Notes: generated by a model from the sequence alone, not told the origin. A stretch of DNA of 50,797 nucleotides from Holophagales bacterium UBA5704 (GCA_002420005.1 DIHE01000154.1:1-50797), one strand, 5' to 3'; counted from the first letter of the stretch, positions 1 to 8,843 are shown. Numbers and translations: made by a program.

Positions 1-810
1 CTGTTCATCACCGGCGCCAGCCGCGGTATCGGCAAGGCGATCGCCCTGCGCGCTGCGGCCGATGGCGCACAGATCGTCATCGCGGCCAAGACCGACGTGC
101 CGAACCCCAAGCTGCCCGGGACCATCCATACCGCCGCCGCCGAGATCGAGGCGGCCGGCGGCAAGGCCCTGGCGATCGCCTGCGACATCCGGGACGAGGA
201 GCAGGTCCGCGCAGCGGTGCAAAGGGCCGTCGAGACCTTCGGCGGCCTCGACGTCCTGGTCAACAACGCCAGCGCAATCAATCTGACCGGGACGCTCGAC
301 ACGCCGATGAAGCGCTTCGACCTCATGTGGGGGGTGAATGCCCGCGGTACGTTCCTGTGCTCGCAGGCCTGCCTCCCCCACCTCGCCCGGGCGGCCAACC
401 CGCACATCCTCACCCTCTCGCCGCCGCCGAACCTGGACCCGAAGTGGTTCAAGAGCCACACCGCCTACACCCTCTCCAAGTACGGCATGAGCCTCTGTGT
501 GCTCGGCATGGCGGCGGAATTCGAGGACCGCGGCATCGCCGTCAACGCCCTCTGGCCGCGCACGGTGATCGCCACCGCGGCCCTCGCCATGCTGGGCGGT
601 GCGGTGCCCACCGAGCGCTGCCGCACTCCGGAGATCATGGCCGACGCCGCGCACGTGATTCTCACCGGAGACAGCCGCGCGGCCACCGGCCGGTTCTTCA
701 TCGACGAGGACGTGCTGCGCGCCGCCGGGGTGACCGACTTCGAACGCTATGCCGTCCAGCCCGGCCAGCCTCTGATGACCGACCTGTTCCTCGACGATCC
801 GTGGCCGTGA
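1..810 (+). CDS. SDR-family NAD(P)-dependent oxidoreductase (HSDL2-like), 5'-truncated
   Basis: Short-chain dehydrogenase cut by the window start; 269 residues are visible and probably fewer than ten are missing. The Rossmann glycine motif TGASRGIG lies at visible residues 4-11, the NNAS motif at 88-91 and the catalytic Tyr-x3-Lys (YTLSK) at 156-160. The insert with PNPKLPGTIHTAA after the first cofactor strand is typical of the HSDL2 / citronellol-dehydrogenase-like branch, whose members are predicted to oxidise or reduce fatty or terpenoid hydroxyl groups. The substrate cannot be told from sequence. It ends in TGA and converges on the next minus-strand gene across a strong hairpin. The SDR call is firm; the subfamily is likely. 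Confidence 0.9.
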   Translation: MFITGASRGIGKAIALRAAADGAQIVIAAKTDVPNPKLPGTIHTAAAEIEAAGGKALAIACDIRDEEQVRAAVQRAVETFGGLDVLVNNASAINLTGTLDTPMKRFDLMWGVNARGTFLCSQACLPHLARAANPHILTLSPPPNLDPKWFKSHTAYTLSKYGMSLCVLGMAAEFEDRGIAVNALWPRTVIATAALAMLGGAVPTERCRTPEIMADAAHVILTGDSRAATGRFFIDEDVLRAAGVTDFERYAVQPGQPLMTDLFLDDPWP

Positions 811-822
811 GGGAGGGAGAAC

Positions 823-856
823 GGGGAGCCGGCCGGCCTGCGCCGGCCGGCTCCCC
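823..856. terminator. Perfect hairpin between convergent genes
   Basis: A 15-bp perfect inverted repeat (stems 823-837 and 842-856) encloses a 4-nt loop. It sits between the stop of the SDR gene at 810 and the stop of the convergent minus-strand gene at 868. There is no clear T-run on either side, so it may work as a bidirectional hairpin or need Rho. Confidence 0.65.
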
Positions 857-867
857 GGGAGAGTCAC

Positions 868-3800
868 CTACTCGTAGTAGCCGGTGACATCGACGGCGAG
901 GTGCAGCGTCCCCGCCGCGCCGTTCTTGACGGTGACACCACCGCTCCCGTCGGTGGCGAGGCCGACGGTGGCGTTGTTGCTCAGGATCGCTCCCGAGGCG
1001 AAGGTGATGGAGGCCGCGAGCGGCTCCGGCTGGTTCGACGGGAAGAGGGTGAGATAGCCCGCGGCGGTCGGCAGGATGGCCGTCATGTTCATCGTGACCG
1101 CCTTCGCCGTGATCGGCACGCCACAGGCTCCCGTCAACACGAAGGTCCGGCTGGCCGAAGCGGCGAGCGCCGGGCCGCCCAGCGGGCCGGCGGGGTTGCG
1201 GGTGTCGAGGATCCGGCAGGGGGTCACGGTGTGGTAGTCCAGAGGCGCCGGCGGCGTCGAGGAGCAGGCGGCCGCGCTGGAGAGGCTGACCGAGTCGACG
1301 AACCAGCCGGTCGCCAAGGCGCTGGAGTCGTCTCCCTCGTGCCACCGCACCTTCACGTTGGGCGAGCCGGCGTAGGCCGAGAGATTGACGTTGACCTGCG
1401 TCATGGCACCGATCGAGCCGGAGCACCAGGCCCGTTTGCCGGCGAGTGGGTTGGAGAATCCGGAGTTGATGGTGCCCGTGAAGCCGCCGCTCGTGAAGGC
1501 GGCGTCCGGCACGACGGACCAGGTCGATCCACCGTTGGTCGAGATCTCCAGCGTACCGGCGTCATAGCACTGAGCGAGCGTACCCTCGAACGCATAGGTG
1601 TGCCAGAAGGAAAGCGTGCTGCCTGCCGTGGGCGCGAACGACGGCGTGACCAGGGCACGCGAGGAAACCGAGGTCTGGCTCGCCGAGAACCAGGAGTGGG
1701 TCGGGGTCTGCGACTGCGCCGTGGACCAGACCCAATCCACCGCTCCCGCCACCGCGCTGTGGGTCCAGCCGGCATTGTCGAAGCCGCCGCCCGAAAGCGC
1801 TCCCTCGAAGGTTTCAGCCAAGGCGGTGCTGATCGGACCCGTAGGCGTGGCGCTGCGCTGCACGGTGTTCGTCTCCGCGACGCCGTTCGAGCTGTCCACG
1901 GCGCGCACGACGTAGTAGTAGGTGGTGCCGCTGGTCAGCGGGCCGATGTCGGTGTAGCCGGTGCCGGAGATCCCGGAAGCGATCTGGTTGCCGGCACCCG
2001 GCACGAAGCCGGAGGTGGTCGAGCGGTAGACGTTGTAGGTGACCGGCCCGGCACAGCTGGCGGTGGCGGCGGACCAGGCGAGGTTCAGGCCGCAGGTCGT
2101 GGAGGCCGGGTTGGTGACGCTCGTCAGACCGGCGAAGGTGGGGGCGAGGAGACAGGCTCCGGTCGCCGTCGCCTCGACGCAGCCGGTGGGATCGCCCTCG
2201 CAGGCGTCGGCGATCCCGGTCACCCGGTAGGCATAGGTCAAGCCGCCGGAGACGGTGGTGTCCTGATGGGGCGAGCCGGCCAACCCGGTGGCGATCTGGG
2301 TGAACGGACCCGGCGCGGCGCAGGTGCCGGTGGCCCGGTAGACGTTGAAGCTGGTGGACGGCGGGGTCCCGTTGGTCCACGTGACGTCGATCCGGTTCGG
2401 GGCCGCCGCCGTGGCCGTGCCGATCGTCGGCGTGCCCGGCGGGGTGCAGAGCTTGAAGGTGGCGATCCGGGTCGCCCACGAGCTCGCCGGCGAGTACTGG
2501 GTGGTCATCCAGAAGGTGCTGTCGTCGACCGGATCGACGGCCAGCGCGGCGTAGTCGCCCCACCGGTTGCTCCCGTTCGCGGCGGTGCCGGCGATGATCG
2601 AGATCTCGGGCTCGACCGTGCCGAGCGGCTGGCTGGCCCGCCGGCCGGTGTAGCGGATGCTCGGGAACATCGTCGTGCTGGACACGCTGTAGCCGACCGC
2701 GATGTTGCCGCCGCCGTCCATCGCGGCGCTGCCCATCCAGCGGCTGTGCACGTCGGGCGCATAGGTCCCTTCCTGGTGCACCGACCAGCCGGAGCCTGTA
2801 TTGCGCAGCTCGAACCAGCGGATGCCGCCGTGGTTGGTGCCGTCCACGTCGGTGACGAAGTTGCCGACCAGGGTCTGGTGGGTGCCGAAGTTGCGGTACT
2901 GCAGGCGGTTCATCACCACCTCACGCAGCGGATCGAGGGTGGTGCCGGAGCCCTGCTGCGGGAAGCAGTTGAACGAGGTGAAGCCGCACAGCTCGGAGTC
3001 GAACGAGGTGACCGGGATGTTGACCGGCCCGGTGAAGGTGGAGTTGGCCGGCGTGGCGAAGTCCACGTGATAGTTCCAGATCTCCAGGAAATCCCGGGTG
3101 GTGTCGTTCGACCCGGCATTGTGGGCCTCGTCGTCGCGATGGCGCATGAACGGGTTGGGCGCGCCACCGGGAGGCGGCGTCGCGCCGTCCGCATCCGCCG
3201 GGATCAGCGCCTGAAAGCCGAAGGCCGCGAGATCCGGTGCGCTGAAGCGCTGCGCCGTGGCGGGGCTGCCGGCCAGCATCTGGATCCGGTCGAACGCATA
3301 GGCGGCCGGGGACGACTCGTTGCTCGAAGCGTAATAGGCATCGGGCCAGACGCCGAACTTCGGATAGTCCGGGAAGCTCGGCGCGGTGAACTGGTAGGCG
3401 AACCAGCCGCCGGAAATCGGGTCGCTGGTCTGCGAGATGTACACACACATCCGGTTGCCCGAATTGCTGAACTCGCTCAGAAACCAGCGGTCGGCCAGCT
3501 GGTCGAACAGGATCACCGGATCTCCCAGGCCCGAAGCACAGTTGCCGGTGCCCAGCGAATCCATGTTGATCGGGCCGGCCGCCACGGTGCCGTCCGCCTT
3601 GTTGTAGACCGTGAACACGGCGCCGCCGGAGCCGTTGATCGACTGGATGTAGTGGTTGAGACCCACGTCGCCCACGGTGTCGGGGGGATTGACCCCGGTG
3701 AAGCCCTGGCCGGCGAAATTGAGGATCGGCGGAGTCAGTGCCCGGCTGGAGCGCGGCGCGCCCGCCTGGACCGCCAGCAGCGGATCGAGCTCCGGCTTGG

Positions 3801-4068
3801 CCGGCGGCGGCACGACCCGGGGCGGCCGGTTGTGCCGCCGCGGGATCTCCTTGATCGAGTCTCCGGGCTGCCACTCCTGCGCCCGCGGCAGGTCGCGCAG
3901 GTCGCCGCTGAAAACGGTGGGTATCGAGGTGCCGAGCGACTCGGCGCCCCGCAGCTCGATGATCTCGGGCTGCGGATCGGCGGAGGCGGCCCCCCCACAG
4001 GTGGCGGCGAGGACGAGAGCGAGGCCCGGCACGACGAAACGAGTGATCGATCGAAACTTTGCTTGCAT
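868..4068 (-). CDS. Large secreted protein with two FN3 domains, a jelly-roll-like region and a VDVxGYY C-terminal domain
   Basis: A 1066-aa exported protein. Residues 1-30 form a signal peptide (basic start, hydrophobic core, cleavage near ASA-DPQ). Residues ~100-540 are a Gly/Asn-rich region without a family I can name, possibly a beta-propeller. Two fibronectin type III-like domains follow at ~545-640 and ~643-740. A region at ~753-935 (DNAGWTHS..., STNGGSTW, GWFVDSVSL) resembles the beta-sandwich found after secreted peptidases. The last ~120 residues, from YHTVTPCRILDTRN at 945 to VDVTGYYE, closely match the end of the giant protein at 19867-27351. No protease motif was seen. A cell-surface or extracellular role is likely; the exact function is unknown. 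Confidence 0.85.
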   Translation of the reverse strand: MQAKFRSITRFVVPGLALVLAATCGGAASADPQPEIIELRGAESLGTSIPTVFSGDLRDLPRAQEWQPGDSIKEIPRRHNRPPRVVPPPAKPELDPLLAVQAGAPRSSRALTPPILNFAGQGFTGVNPPDTVGDVGLNHYIQSINGSGGAVFTVYNKADGTVAAGPINMDSLGTGNCASGLGDPVILFDQLADRWFLSEFSNSGNRMCVYISQTSDPISGGWFAYQFTAPSFPDYPKFGVWPDAYYASSNESSPAAYAFDRIQMLAGSPATAQRFSAPDLAAFGFQALIPADADGATPPPGGAPNPFMRHRDDEAHNAGSNDTTRDFLEIWNYHVDFATPANSTFTGPVNIPVTSFDSELCGFTSFNCFPQQGSGTTLDPLREVVMNRLQYRNFGTHQTLVGNFVTDVDGTNHGGIRWFELRNTGSGWSVHQEGTYAPDVHSRWMGSAAMDGGGNIAVGYSVSSTTMFPSIRYTGRRASQPLGTVEPEISIIAGTAANGSNRWGDYAALAVDPVDDSTFWMTTQYSPASSWATRIATFKLCTPPGTPTIGTATAAAPNRIDVTWTNGTPPSTSFNVYRATGTCAAPGPFTQIATGLAGSPHQDTTVSGGLTYAYRVTGIADACEGDPTGCVEATATGACLLAPTFAGLTSVTNPASTTCGLNLAWSAATASCAGPVTYNVYRSTTSGFVPGAGNQIASGISGTGYTDIGPLTSGTTYYYVVRAVDSSNGVAETNTVQRSATPTGPISTALAETFEGALSGGGFDNAGWTHSAVAGAVDWVWSTAQSQTPTHSWFSASQTSVSSRALVTPSFAPTAGSTLSFWHTYAFEGTLAQCYDAGTLEISTNGGSTWSVVPDAAFTSGGFTGTINSGFSNPLAGKRAWCSGSIGAMTQVNVNLSAYAGSPNVKVRWHEGDDSSALATGWFVDSVSLSSAAACSSTPPAPLDYHTVTPCRILDTRNPAGPLGGPALAASASRTFVLTGACGVPITAKAVTMNMTAILPTAAGYLTLFPSNQPEPLAASITFASGAILSNNATVGLATDGSGGVTVKNGAAGTLHLAVDVTGYYE

Positions 4069-4092
4069 TACGTGATCCTCACAGGTGGGAGG

Positions 4093-4842
4093 TCAAGGGG
4101 CGGGAAGCGTCACCTGCCCCTGCCGGGTGGCGAGGGACAGCGCATGGGTTCCGCGTCCGAGGGTGAAGAGAGAGCGGTGCGCCGTCCGGCGCTCGAGGCG
4201 GCCGGGGCGCTCGACCAGGACCTCTCCGGGAGCACGGATGCGCACCCGGGCGTCGGCATCGGCGGGAAGGCGCAGGGTGATGTCGCCTTGGCGGGTTCGC
4301 AGGTGGGGAGCACGCGCCCAGGGGGTGCGCCGCAGCTCGGCCGTGATGTTCCCCCGGTCGGACACGGCACGCACCGTACCGGTGGTGGCCACCGCGACAT
4401 TGCCGCCCTCACTGGTCAGCCGGACATCGTTCGCCAAGCCACGCCCCTCGATCAACCCATCCCGGGTCTCGGCGCGGATCGGCACCTCTGCCGGTACGAA
4501 AAGGGCGAGATCGACCCGCGCCAGGTCTCCCTGCGGAGCCACGGGATAGGCGACCTCGACCTCCAGGCGGCCCCGGCGGCGCGTCACCCGCACCTCGGCT
4601 TTCACCGGATCGGCGGTGCGCCGCTGGATGATCGCCGAGATCTCGACCTCACCGGCCTCCGCGGCGCGCAACCGCACGTCGCCGAACGGATTGCGCACCC
4701 GCAGCGCGGAGGCGGGTGCAAGGACGCCCTGCCAGTGGAAACGGTCGATCGTCCAGTCCTGCGCAGGCGCCTCCTCACCGGCGGCGGCAACCGGCGCGAG
4801 CAGGCAACAGAAGAGGGCGAAGGCTGTCCAACCACGCTTCAT
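4093..4842 (-). CDS. DUF4097-type secreted beta-helix-like protein
   Basis: A 249-aa exported protein. The start at MKRGWTAFALF was chosen because it begins a proper signal peptide and follows GGGAGCC; an in-frame ATG 27 nt upstream would spoil the signal. After cleavage near AAAG the protein consists of short repeated strands (VRNPFGDVRLRAA, RAETRDGLIEGRG, VRLTSEGGNVAVA, VRAVSDRGNITAEL, LRTRQGDITLRL). Such strands are typical of the DUF4097 / putative auto-transporter adhesin head group, often placed in the envelope. It lies 24 nt before the gene at 868-4068 on the same strand, so the two may be co-transcribed. The biological role is unknown. Confidence 0.75.
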   Translation of the reverse strand: MKRGWTAFALFCCLLAPVAAAGEEAPAQDWTIDRFHWQGVLAPASALRVRNPFGDVRLRAAEAGEVEISAIIQRRTADPVKAEVRVTRRRGRLEVEVAYPVAPQGDLARVDLALFVPAEVPIRAETRDGLIEGRGLANDVRLTSEGGNVAVATTGTVRAVSDRGNITAELRRTPWARAPHLRTRQGDITLRLPADADARVRIRAPGEVLVERPGRLERRTAHRSLFTLGRGTHALSLATRQGQVTLPAP

Positions 4843-4880
4843 CAAGAGAAGGCTCCCAGAAAGCGGCAAAAAGCACTCGC

Positions 4881-4909
4881 AGTGTAGCGCAAACCTTGCT
4901 GTCCGGCAA
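4881..4909 (-). promoter_or_regulatory. Sigma-70-type promoter for the DUF4097 gene
   Basis: Read on the minus strand, TTGCCG (4909-4904), 17 bp and TACACT (4886-4881) form a good -35/-10 pair. The predicted start of transcription lies about 30 nt upstream of the ATG at 4842. No expression evidence is available. Confidence 0.6.
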
Positions 4910-4914
4910 AACCC

Positions 4915-6231
4915 TCACCGCGACGAGCCTCCGGCCGGCCGGCCGTCCATCTCCTGGATCAGCGCACCGGACGCCGGGCGCTCCTTGCGCAGGCGGGCGG
5001 CGGTCGTCTCCACCTCGCGCAGCACCCGCAGCACGTTCTCCCCGGCGAGCTTCTTGATGTCGCCGTCGCTCCAGCCGCGCCGCAGCAGCTCGGCGAGGAG
5101 AGCCGGGTAGTCCTCGACGCCGTCGAGACCGGCCGGCGTCGTCTGGATGCCGTCGAAGTCCGAGCCGATCCCGACGTGGTCGATCCCCGCCACCTTGCGC
5201 ACGTGCTCGATGTGGTCGGCCACCTGCGCGAGGGTCGCGCGCGGCGCCGGATGCGCCGCGGTCCACGCCGCCAGACCGGTCTTCACCGCCTCCGGGCTGT
5301 CCGAATGCAGGGATTTGAGGCGGGCCTCCTCGGCGTCCTCCAGCGCGTTCCAGCTGCGCACCTCCTCGGAGACGAACGACGGCACGAAGGTCACCATCAC
5401 CACTCCGCCGTCCTCCGGCAGCTTGCGCAGGATCTCGTCCGGCACATTGCGCGGATGGCCGGTGAGCGCCCGCGCCGACGAGTGCGAGAAGATCACCGGC
5501 GCTTCGGAGACCGCCAGGGCGTCCCGCATGGTCGCGGGTGCGACGTGCGACAGGTCGACCAGCATGCCGAGGCGGTTCATCTCGCGGATCACCTCCTCGC
5601 CGAACGGCGTCAGGCCGCCGTGCCGCGGCGCATCGGTGCCGGAATCGGCCCAGTCGTTGTTCTTGGAATGGGTGATCGTCATGTAGCGGGCGCCGGCCGC
5701 ATAGAGCCGGCGCAGCACGCCGAGCGAGTTGTCGATCGAGTGGCCGCCTTCCATGCCGATCAGCGAGGCGATCCGGCCCGCCTTGTGGATGCGCACGACG
5801 TCGTCCGCCGTGGTGGCGATCTCGAACGTCTCCGGATGGCGCTCGGCCAGGCGGTACACCACGTCGATCTGCTCCAGGACCACGCCGACCGCCTGCGGAC
5901 CCGACAGCTCGACCGGAATGTAGACCGACCAGAACTGCGCGCCGAGCCCGCCCCGGCGCAGACGCGGGATGTCGGTATGCAGCGGCTTCTCGAAATGATG
6001 GGTGTCCTGCGTCAGGTCCAGCTGGTCGAGGTGGTTCTGCACCCGTTGCCGCAGCTCCCAGGGCAGGTCGTTGTGGCCGTCGATCAGCGGCACCTCCCGC
6101 AACAGCCGCAGCGCCCGCTCGGCGAGCGCCGGATCGGGAGCCACCTCCGGAGGGGCCTCCTGGGCCATGGCGGCTGCTCCGCAGGTGAGAAGCAACGCCA
6201 ACAGGCCGAGCCGCCAGGTCGTCTTGTGCAT
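4915..6231 (-). CDS. Membrane dipeptidase, peptidase family M19
   Basis: A 438-aa zinc dipeptidase with an N-terminal signal peptide (cleavage near AAAMA-QE), so it acts in the periplasm or outside the cell. Family M19 (renal dipeptidase) signatures are present in order: the HxD metal motif in LIDGHNDLPW, the bridging Glu in GMEGGHSID, the His ligands in VDLSHV and VIFSHSSARAL, and GIGSDFDG near the C-terminus. The family cleaves dipeptides and often tolerates D-residues at the second position. Start: ATG after AAGGAG. A TAGAAT -10 box (6276-6271) lies about 40 nt upstream. Length is normal for the family. Confidence 0.93.
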   Translation of the reverse strand: MHKTTWRLGLLALLLTCGAAAMAQEAPPEVAPDPALAERALRLLREVPLIDGHNDLPWELRQRVQNHLDQLDLTQDTHHFEKPLHTDIPRLRRGGLGAQFWSVYIPVELSGPQAVGVVLEQIDVVYRLAERHPETFEIATTADDVVRIHKAGRIASLIGMEGGHSIDNSLGVLRRLYAAGARYMTITHSKNNDWADSGTDAPRHGGLTPFGEEVIREMNRLGMLVDLSHVAPATMRDALAVSEAPVIFSHSSARALTGHPRNVPDEILRKLPEDGGVVMVTFVPSFVSEEVRSWNALEDAEEARLKSLHSDSPEAVKTGLAAWTAAHPAPRATLAQVADHIEHVRKVAGIDHVGIGSDFDGIQTTPAGLDGVEDYPALLAELLRRGWSDGDIKKLAGENVLRVLREVETTAARLRKERPASGALIQEMDGRPAGGSSR

Positions 6232-6326
6232 CGGGTCTCCTTGGGTCCACGGGGGACGGACGTGCAGCGCATTCTACCCGACCGCCCGCCATGTTAGACT
6301 CTCCTCCCCAAACCAAGGAGGCGCCC

Positions 6327-6716
6327 GTGGAGCCGACAACCCGATCTTCCACCGTCGTGAAGTGCGAAAAGCACGGCCTTCACTATGACTCGGCCAAGAC
6401 CGGCGGCTGCGTCGTCTGCCGCCGCGAGTCCGGCGAGTTGCCGCCCCACCGGCCCGGTGCCGCCGCCGCGGGCTCCGGCTCCCTCCCGGCGGCCCTGGCC
6501 GTCACCGGCGTGCTCGTCGCCGCCACCACGCTGGGCATGCAGATGCTCCACGGCACCTTCACGACCTGGTTGCGCGAGACCGGCAATCCCTCCGCCTACG
6601 AAAGCGGCAACACCTACCAGCAGCAGCAGATGGACGGCGTGCTCCAGGAGCTCAAGGAGCAGGGCGGGGACGACGGCGCGCCTCTTCCCGAGGGAGAGGG
6701 AGAAGAAGAAGACTAG
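6327..6716 (+). CDS. Small protein with Cys-rich N-terminus and one membrane segment, unknown function
   Basis: A 129-aa protein. The GTG at 6327 was chosen because AAGGAGG lies 5 nt upstream; an in-frame ATG at 6291 lacks a site and overlaps the promoter region. The N-terminal half holds KCEKHGLHYDSAKTGGCVVC, a Cys-His...Cys-x2-Cys arrangement that could bind zinc. A hydrophobic segment at about residues 50-72 may span the membrane. The tail is rich in Gln and then acidic (EGEGEEED). A similar Cys motif occurs in membrane proteins of related phyla, but I know no function. Its stop overlaps the stop of the convergent gene by 4 nt. Confidence 0.7.
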   Translation: MEPTTRSSTVVKCEKHGLHYDSAKTGGCVVCRRESGELPPHRPGAAAAGSGSLPAALAVTGVLVAATTLGMQMLHGTFTTWLRETGNPSAYESGNTYQQQQMDGVLQELKEQGGDDGAPLPEGEGEEED

Positions 6717-7609
6717 TCGTACATCTTCTCCAAGGAGAAGATGTGCCGCCGGAAGAGCACTCCGGCGATGTGCGCGCTGGTGAAGAACCAGTAGGCGCCG
6801 ACGATGCCGCTCAGGATCGCGCCGAGGATCGGAATCGACGAAAACGCCAGCCGCAGCAGGAAGAAGGCGGCGCCGAGGCCGAAGGTGAGATTGGCCGCGT
6901 TGACCGCATCCGCGCCGCCGCCCATGAAGCCCCGCGCATGGAGGTCCAGCCGCAGAATGCTCGGCCGGCTGAACCGTCCGGCCGCACCATAGGCCATGGT
7001 GGCCAGCGCGGCCCCCAGCCAGGCGAGCAGCGCAAAGACCGCCCAGAAGACCACCCCCGGCTCCCCCGTCACCACCGTCTCCATCCGCAACAGCACGTAG
7101 AGAGCCGCTGGCCCGAACTGCAGGCAGGCGATCCCCAGATAGGTCAGGACATCGGCCAGCCGCTCGCCGAAGTCGGAGTAGTCCGGCCATTCGGGAAGCT
7201 CGTTCTCCCCTTCCGCCGTGGTGCGGACGATGGAGAACTGCAAGCCGATCATCAGCGACCAGAACCCGGCGGCGAAGATGTACCGCCAGAGGCCAAAACC
7301 GAAGGTGAGCAGGACCTGCACGAGCATCATGCAGACGACCGCCACGATGAACATCAGGAGCCCGGAGCCGCGGAAGGGATAGGCCATCGCCTCCGCGAAG
7401 CTGTAGGGCTTCGTCACCGCGTCCCGGCGCCGCACCTGCTGGGCGTTGGCCGGCTGCCCTTCGTCAAGGGGAAGGGCGCGCTCACCACACAGGGAGCAGA
7501 AAAGGAGGACATGCCCGGTCTTGATGCAGTCGCCACACAGCGGCTTGCCGCAGCCGTCGCAGCGGAACCGGGCGGCCACTTCCGGGTGCTGGATGCACAT
7601 CTCGCTCAT
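6713..7609 (-). CDS. B-box-type zinc-finger integral membrane protein
   Basis: A 298-aa protein. Residues 1-45 form a B-box-like zinc module (CIQHPEVAARFRCDGCGKPLCGDC...CSLCG). It is followed by a cytosolic linker and about five hydrophobic segments (around residues 82-105, 108-130, 155-178, 185-210 and 240-270), as in YIP1-like or DUF4013-like membrane proteins. The function is unknown. Such fusions are common in Acidobacteriota and Deltaproteobacteria and may sense or shape membranes. Start ATG follows a weak AGGAGAGCCGC. It is convergent with the small Cys-rich protein gene. Confidence 0.75.
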   Translation of the reverse strand: MSEMCIQHPEVAARFRCDGCGKPLCGDCIKTGHVLLFCSLCGERALPLDEGQPANAQQVRRRDAVTKPYSFAEAMAYPFRGSGLLMFIVAVVCMMLVQVLLTFGFGLWRYIFAAGFWSLMIGLQFSIVRTTAEGENELPEWPDYSDFGERLADVLTYLGIACLQFGPAALYVLLRMETVVTGEPGVVFWAVFALLAWLGAALATMAYGAAGRFSRPSILRLDLHARGFMGGGADAVNAANLTFGLGAAFFLLRLAFSSIPILGAILSGIVGAYWFFTSAHIAGVLFRRHIFSLEKMYD

Positions 7610-7734
7610 GCGGCTCTCCTCGCGGCCCGTCCCGGCCGCCTTCGGTCTTGGATCCCTGATCGTGATGCCCTGTCAGTATAGCAGACCGCTTCTCCACCGG
7701 ACGCGATAGACTGCCCCCTTGACCGGAGGCTGCC

Positions 7735-8064
7735 ATGGAACACCCCCTCACTCCGTTTCGTCCGGAAGACCACGCCGTCTGGAATCCTCTCAAGATGGGC
7801 AAAGCGACGCTCTACCAGTCCGACCGCCTGCTCGTCGGCCTGAACGCTTTCGAGCCCGGGCAGGAGCACAAGCTCCACGCGCACGCCGGCATGGACAAGA
7901 TCTACCACGTGCTCTCGGGCTGCGGACTCTTCCTGCTCGAAGGGCGGGAGGAGCCCATGGAAGCCGGAATGATGCTCATCGCCCCCGAGGACGTGCCGCA
8001 CGGCATCCGCAACACCGGGACCGGGCGGCTGCTCGTCCTGGCGGTCCTCGCCCCGGCTCCGTAG
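7735..8064 (+). CDS. Cupin-domain protein
   Basis: A 109-aa single-domain cupin. The first cupin motif appears as HKLHAHAGMDKIYHVLSG, with the usual Glu of HxHx(3,4)E replaced by Asp, and the second as PEDVPHGIRNTG. Such small cupins bind a divalent metal and may act as dioxygenases, isomerases or small-molecule sensors; which one cannot be told here. Start ATG has GGAGG 7 nt upstream, and a TAGACT box lies about 25 nt before it. The gene appears monocistronic and converges on queE. Confidence 0.85.
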   Translation: MEHPLTPFRPEDHAVWNPLKMGKATLYQSDRLLVGLNAFEPGQEHKLHAHAGMDKIYHVLSGCGLFLLEGREEPMEAGMMLIAPEDVPHGIRNTGTGRLLVLAVLAPAP

Positions 8065-8127
8065 GGCCTCACCCCCTCAGCCCCCCTCTCCCATCGCCCC
8101 CCCACCGACCGGGAGAGGGGGAGGCCC
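8064..8127. terminator. Long imperfect inverted repeat between cupin gene and queE
   Basis: Two nested stems: GGGCCTC (8064-8070) with GAGGCCC (8121-8127), and CCCCTCTCCC (8083-8092) with GGGAGAGGGG (8111-8120). It lies between convergent genes and may end both transcripts. The pyrimidine-rich arm resembles another hairpin at 34985-35009, so it may also be a genome-wide palindromic repeat. Confidence 0.5.
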
Positions 8128-8159
8128 GCCTGCCCGTGCCGGCCGGTCCCTGCGAGACG

Positions 8160-8756
8160 TCAGCGCACCTTCCACAGCTTGTGCTGCTGCACCGACAGCC
8201 GCCAGGGCGGATTCTCCTTGCACAGGCGGATGCACCAGTCGAGCGTCCGGGGCTCGACCTCGGCGCCGTCGAAGGCGGGAGAGATCAGGTGGTGCTCGGC
8301 CTGGACGACCGTCTTCGGAATCGCCTGGCCATGGCCGCGGACGTATTTGACCTCGTGCGCCGTGCGCTGGCGGATGGCATGCTCGGCCACCTTGGGGCTC
8401 ACCGTGATCCAGTCGATCCCCTCCGGCAACACGATACTCCCGTTGGTCTCGATGGCCAGCCGATAGCCCGCCGCATGGAACCGGTCGATCAGCTCCCGGT
8501 CGACCTGAAGAGCCGGCTCGCCGCCGGTGAGAACGACCCAGGTACAAGCCGCGGAAAGCGCCCGTCCCTCCGCCAGAATCTCATCGAGCGTCATCCGGCG
8601 CCCGGACTCGAACTCGGTGTCGCAATCGAAGCCGTGCGTCTCGGCCTTGCACGTCAGGTTGCAGCGGGAGAAACGGAGAAACAGGTTCGGCGTGCCGGAT
8701 CGCACACCCTCGCCCTGCAAGCTGTAGAAGATCTCGTTGACCAGATAGCTGTCCAC
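8160..8756 (-). CDS. queE: 7-carboxy-7-deazaguanine synthase (radical SAM)
   Basis: A 198-aa radical-SAM enzyme of the queuosine / 7-deazaguanine pathway, converting 6-carboxytetrahydropterin to CDG. It starts with YLVNEIFYSLQGEGVRSG, the classic QueE N-terminus, followed by the cluster region FSRCNLTC...DCDTEF, a GGEPALQ SAM motif and ETNGS. The cysteine spacing is C-x3-C-x8-C instead of C-x3-C-x2-C; QueE is one of the few families known to vary here. The GTG at 8756 was chosen because a TAGAGT box lies only 7 nt upstream, and the open frame further upstream is minisatellite. No other queuosine gene is in the window. Confidence 0.9.
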   Translation of the reverse strand: MDSYLVNEIFYSLQGEGVRSGTPNLFLRFSRCNLTCKAETHGFDCDTEFESGRRMTLDEILAEGRALSAACTWVVLTGGEPALQVDRELIDRFHAAGYRLAIETNGSIVLPEGIDWITVSPKVAEHAIRQRTAHEVKYVRGHGQAIPKTVVQAEHHLISPAFDGAEVEPRTLDWCIRLCKENPPWRLSVQQHKLWKVR

Positions 8757-8763
8757 GCCCCCT

Positions 8764-8769
8764 ACTCTA
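8764..8769 (-). promoter_or_regulatory. -10 box giving a leaderless queE transcript
   Basis: TAGAGT on the minus strand ends 7 nt before the queE GTG, so transcription would begin at or next to the start codon. The -35 is not convincing. Confidence 0.45.
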
Positions 8770-8812
8770 CCGGAGAGAACCCCGCCACGACGCGGCGACC
8801 GGCATCGCCGCA

Positions 8813-8843
8813 CTCGAACCGGCTCTCGAATCGGCAGGCACCT
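8813..8843 (+). repeat. Direct repeat, copy 1, flanking the minisatellite
   Basis: CTCGAACCGG followed by TCTCGAATCGGCAGGCACCT. The same sequence recurs at 9514-9546 with 2 extra bases in the junction; the last 20 bp are identical in both copies. The copies bracket the 21-22 bp tandem repeat. Confidence 0.75.
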
